Source: an uncultured Drancourtella sp.
GTDB taxonomy: Bacteria > Bacillota > Clostridia > Lachnospirales > Lachnospiraceae
NCBI GenBank assembly: GCA_937880845.1
Contig: CALFLL010000021.1
Location: forward strand, 1 to 14,912
Direction of reading: 5' to 3'
DNA: 14,912 nt
Positions 14,771 through 14,912 of the stretch are shown piece by piece. The stretch's first letter is position 1, and every line of letters starts with the position of its first letter. The position numbers and the translations under genes were made by a program. A model generated the notes under the pieces. It was not told the origin of the DNA. It ran no database searches and saw only the letters and a list, made by a program, of their open reading frames with translations.

Positions 14771-14803
14771 GCGTTGTAATCTTTGCAGATTGCAGCGTTT
14801 TTC
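14771..14803 (+). terminator. Rho-independent terminator of the regulator gene
   Basis: The arms CGTTGTAATC (14772-14781) and GATTGCAGCG (14788-14797) pair over 10 bases, with two G-U pairs, around the loop TTTGCA. A run of five T, then CTTTT, follows. It lies 31 bases after the regulator stop codon. Confidence 0.85.
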
Positions 14804-14875
14804 TTTTGCTCTTTTTTGGCATACTGGGAGTTCCGTTGTAGTGATAAGTGAGGAAAAACTTTCTTAGCAAGCATA

Positions 14876-14895
14876 GGAAAAGAGTACCCTTTTCC
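14876..14895. other. Short hairpin near the right edge
   Basis: GGAAAAG (14876-14882) and CTTTTCC (14889-14895) pair perfectly around AGTACC. GTATTTTCG follows. It could be a weak terminator, or part of a transfer-origin or leader region of an integrative element continuing beyond the window. The sequence does not decide between these. Confidence 0.4.
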
Positions 14896-14912
14896 GTATT
14901 TTCGCCCTCCCG

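Noticed and set aside
1..14912. CRISPR arrays, tRNA or rRNA genes, complete insertion sequences
   Set aside because: No regularly spaced direct repeats, cloverleaf-like sequences, rRNA segments or transposase genes were seen on either strand.

Overview
The window looks like chromosome from a gut-type Firmicute, most likely a Lachnospiraceae-like anaerobe. This is inferred from moderate-to-low GC, strong GGAGG-type ribosome binding sites, a CIRCE-controlled clpB, corrinoid methyltransferases and an ICE-type Cro/CI regulator. I cannot name the species from the sequence alone. Almost every gene lies on the minus strand, so transcription runs from high to low coordinates. Only the regulator at the right end is on the plus strand.

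Left and centre (353-8634): a corrinoid-dependent methyl-transfer cluster. In transcription order it encodes a short URO-D-fold protein that has lost its zinc-ligand histidine, a B12-binding corrinoid protein, an MtaA/CmuA-type methyltransferase, a reductive activator of corrinoid enzymes (2Fe-2S plus ASKHA domains), and a second URO-D-type methyltransferase with an intact H-x-C...C zinc site. A good promoter (TTGAAG-17-TATAAT) then starts a three-gene CUT1-type ABC importer: a lipoprotein binding protein, a MalF-like permease and a MalG-like permease, with no ATPase. The set ends at a nested hairpin terminator. My reading is that an unknown, possibly carbohydrate-like methylated compound is imported and its methyl group is taken through the corrinoid protein into one-carbon metabolism. 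The first 115 bases hold the start of an unrelated membrane protein.

Middle (8762-11592): clpB, the disaggregase, with a textbook promoter overlapped by a CIRCE operator. Below it lies a perfect 40-bp palindrome. A diverged copy of the same palindrome forms the last 11 codons of clpB, so a short mobile repeat appears to have rewritten the ClpB C-terminus.

Right (11676-14912): a lantibiotic self-protection set in the order lanF-lanE-lanG-lanI (ATPase, two permeases, and a short lipoprotein resembling NisI/SpaI). It is divergent from a Cro/CI-family regulator typical of Tn1549-like integrative elements, with an inverted-repeat operator candidate between them and a strong terminator after the regulator. 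No lantibiotic precursor, modification enzyme or LanRK two-component system is visible, so this looks like an acquired stand-alone immunity module, possibly at the edge of an integrative element inserted upstream of clpB.
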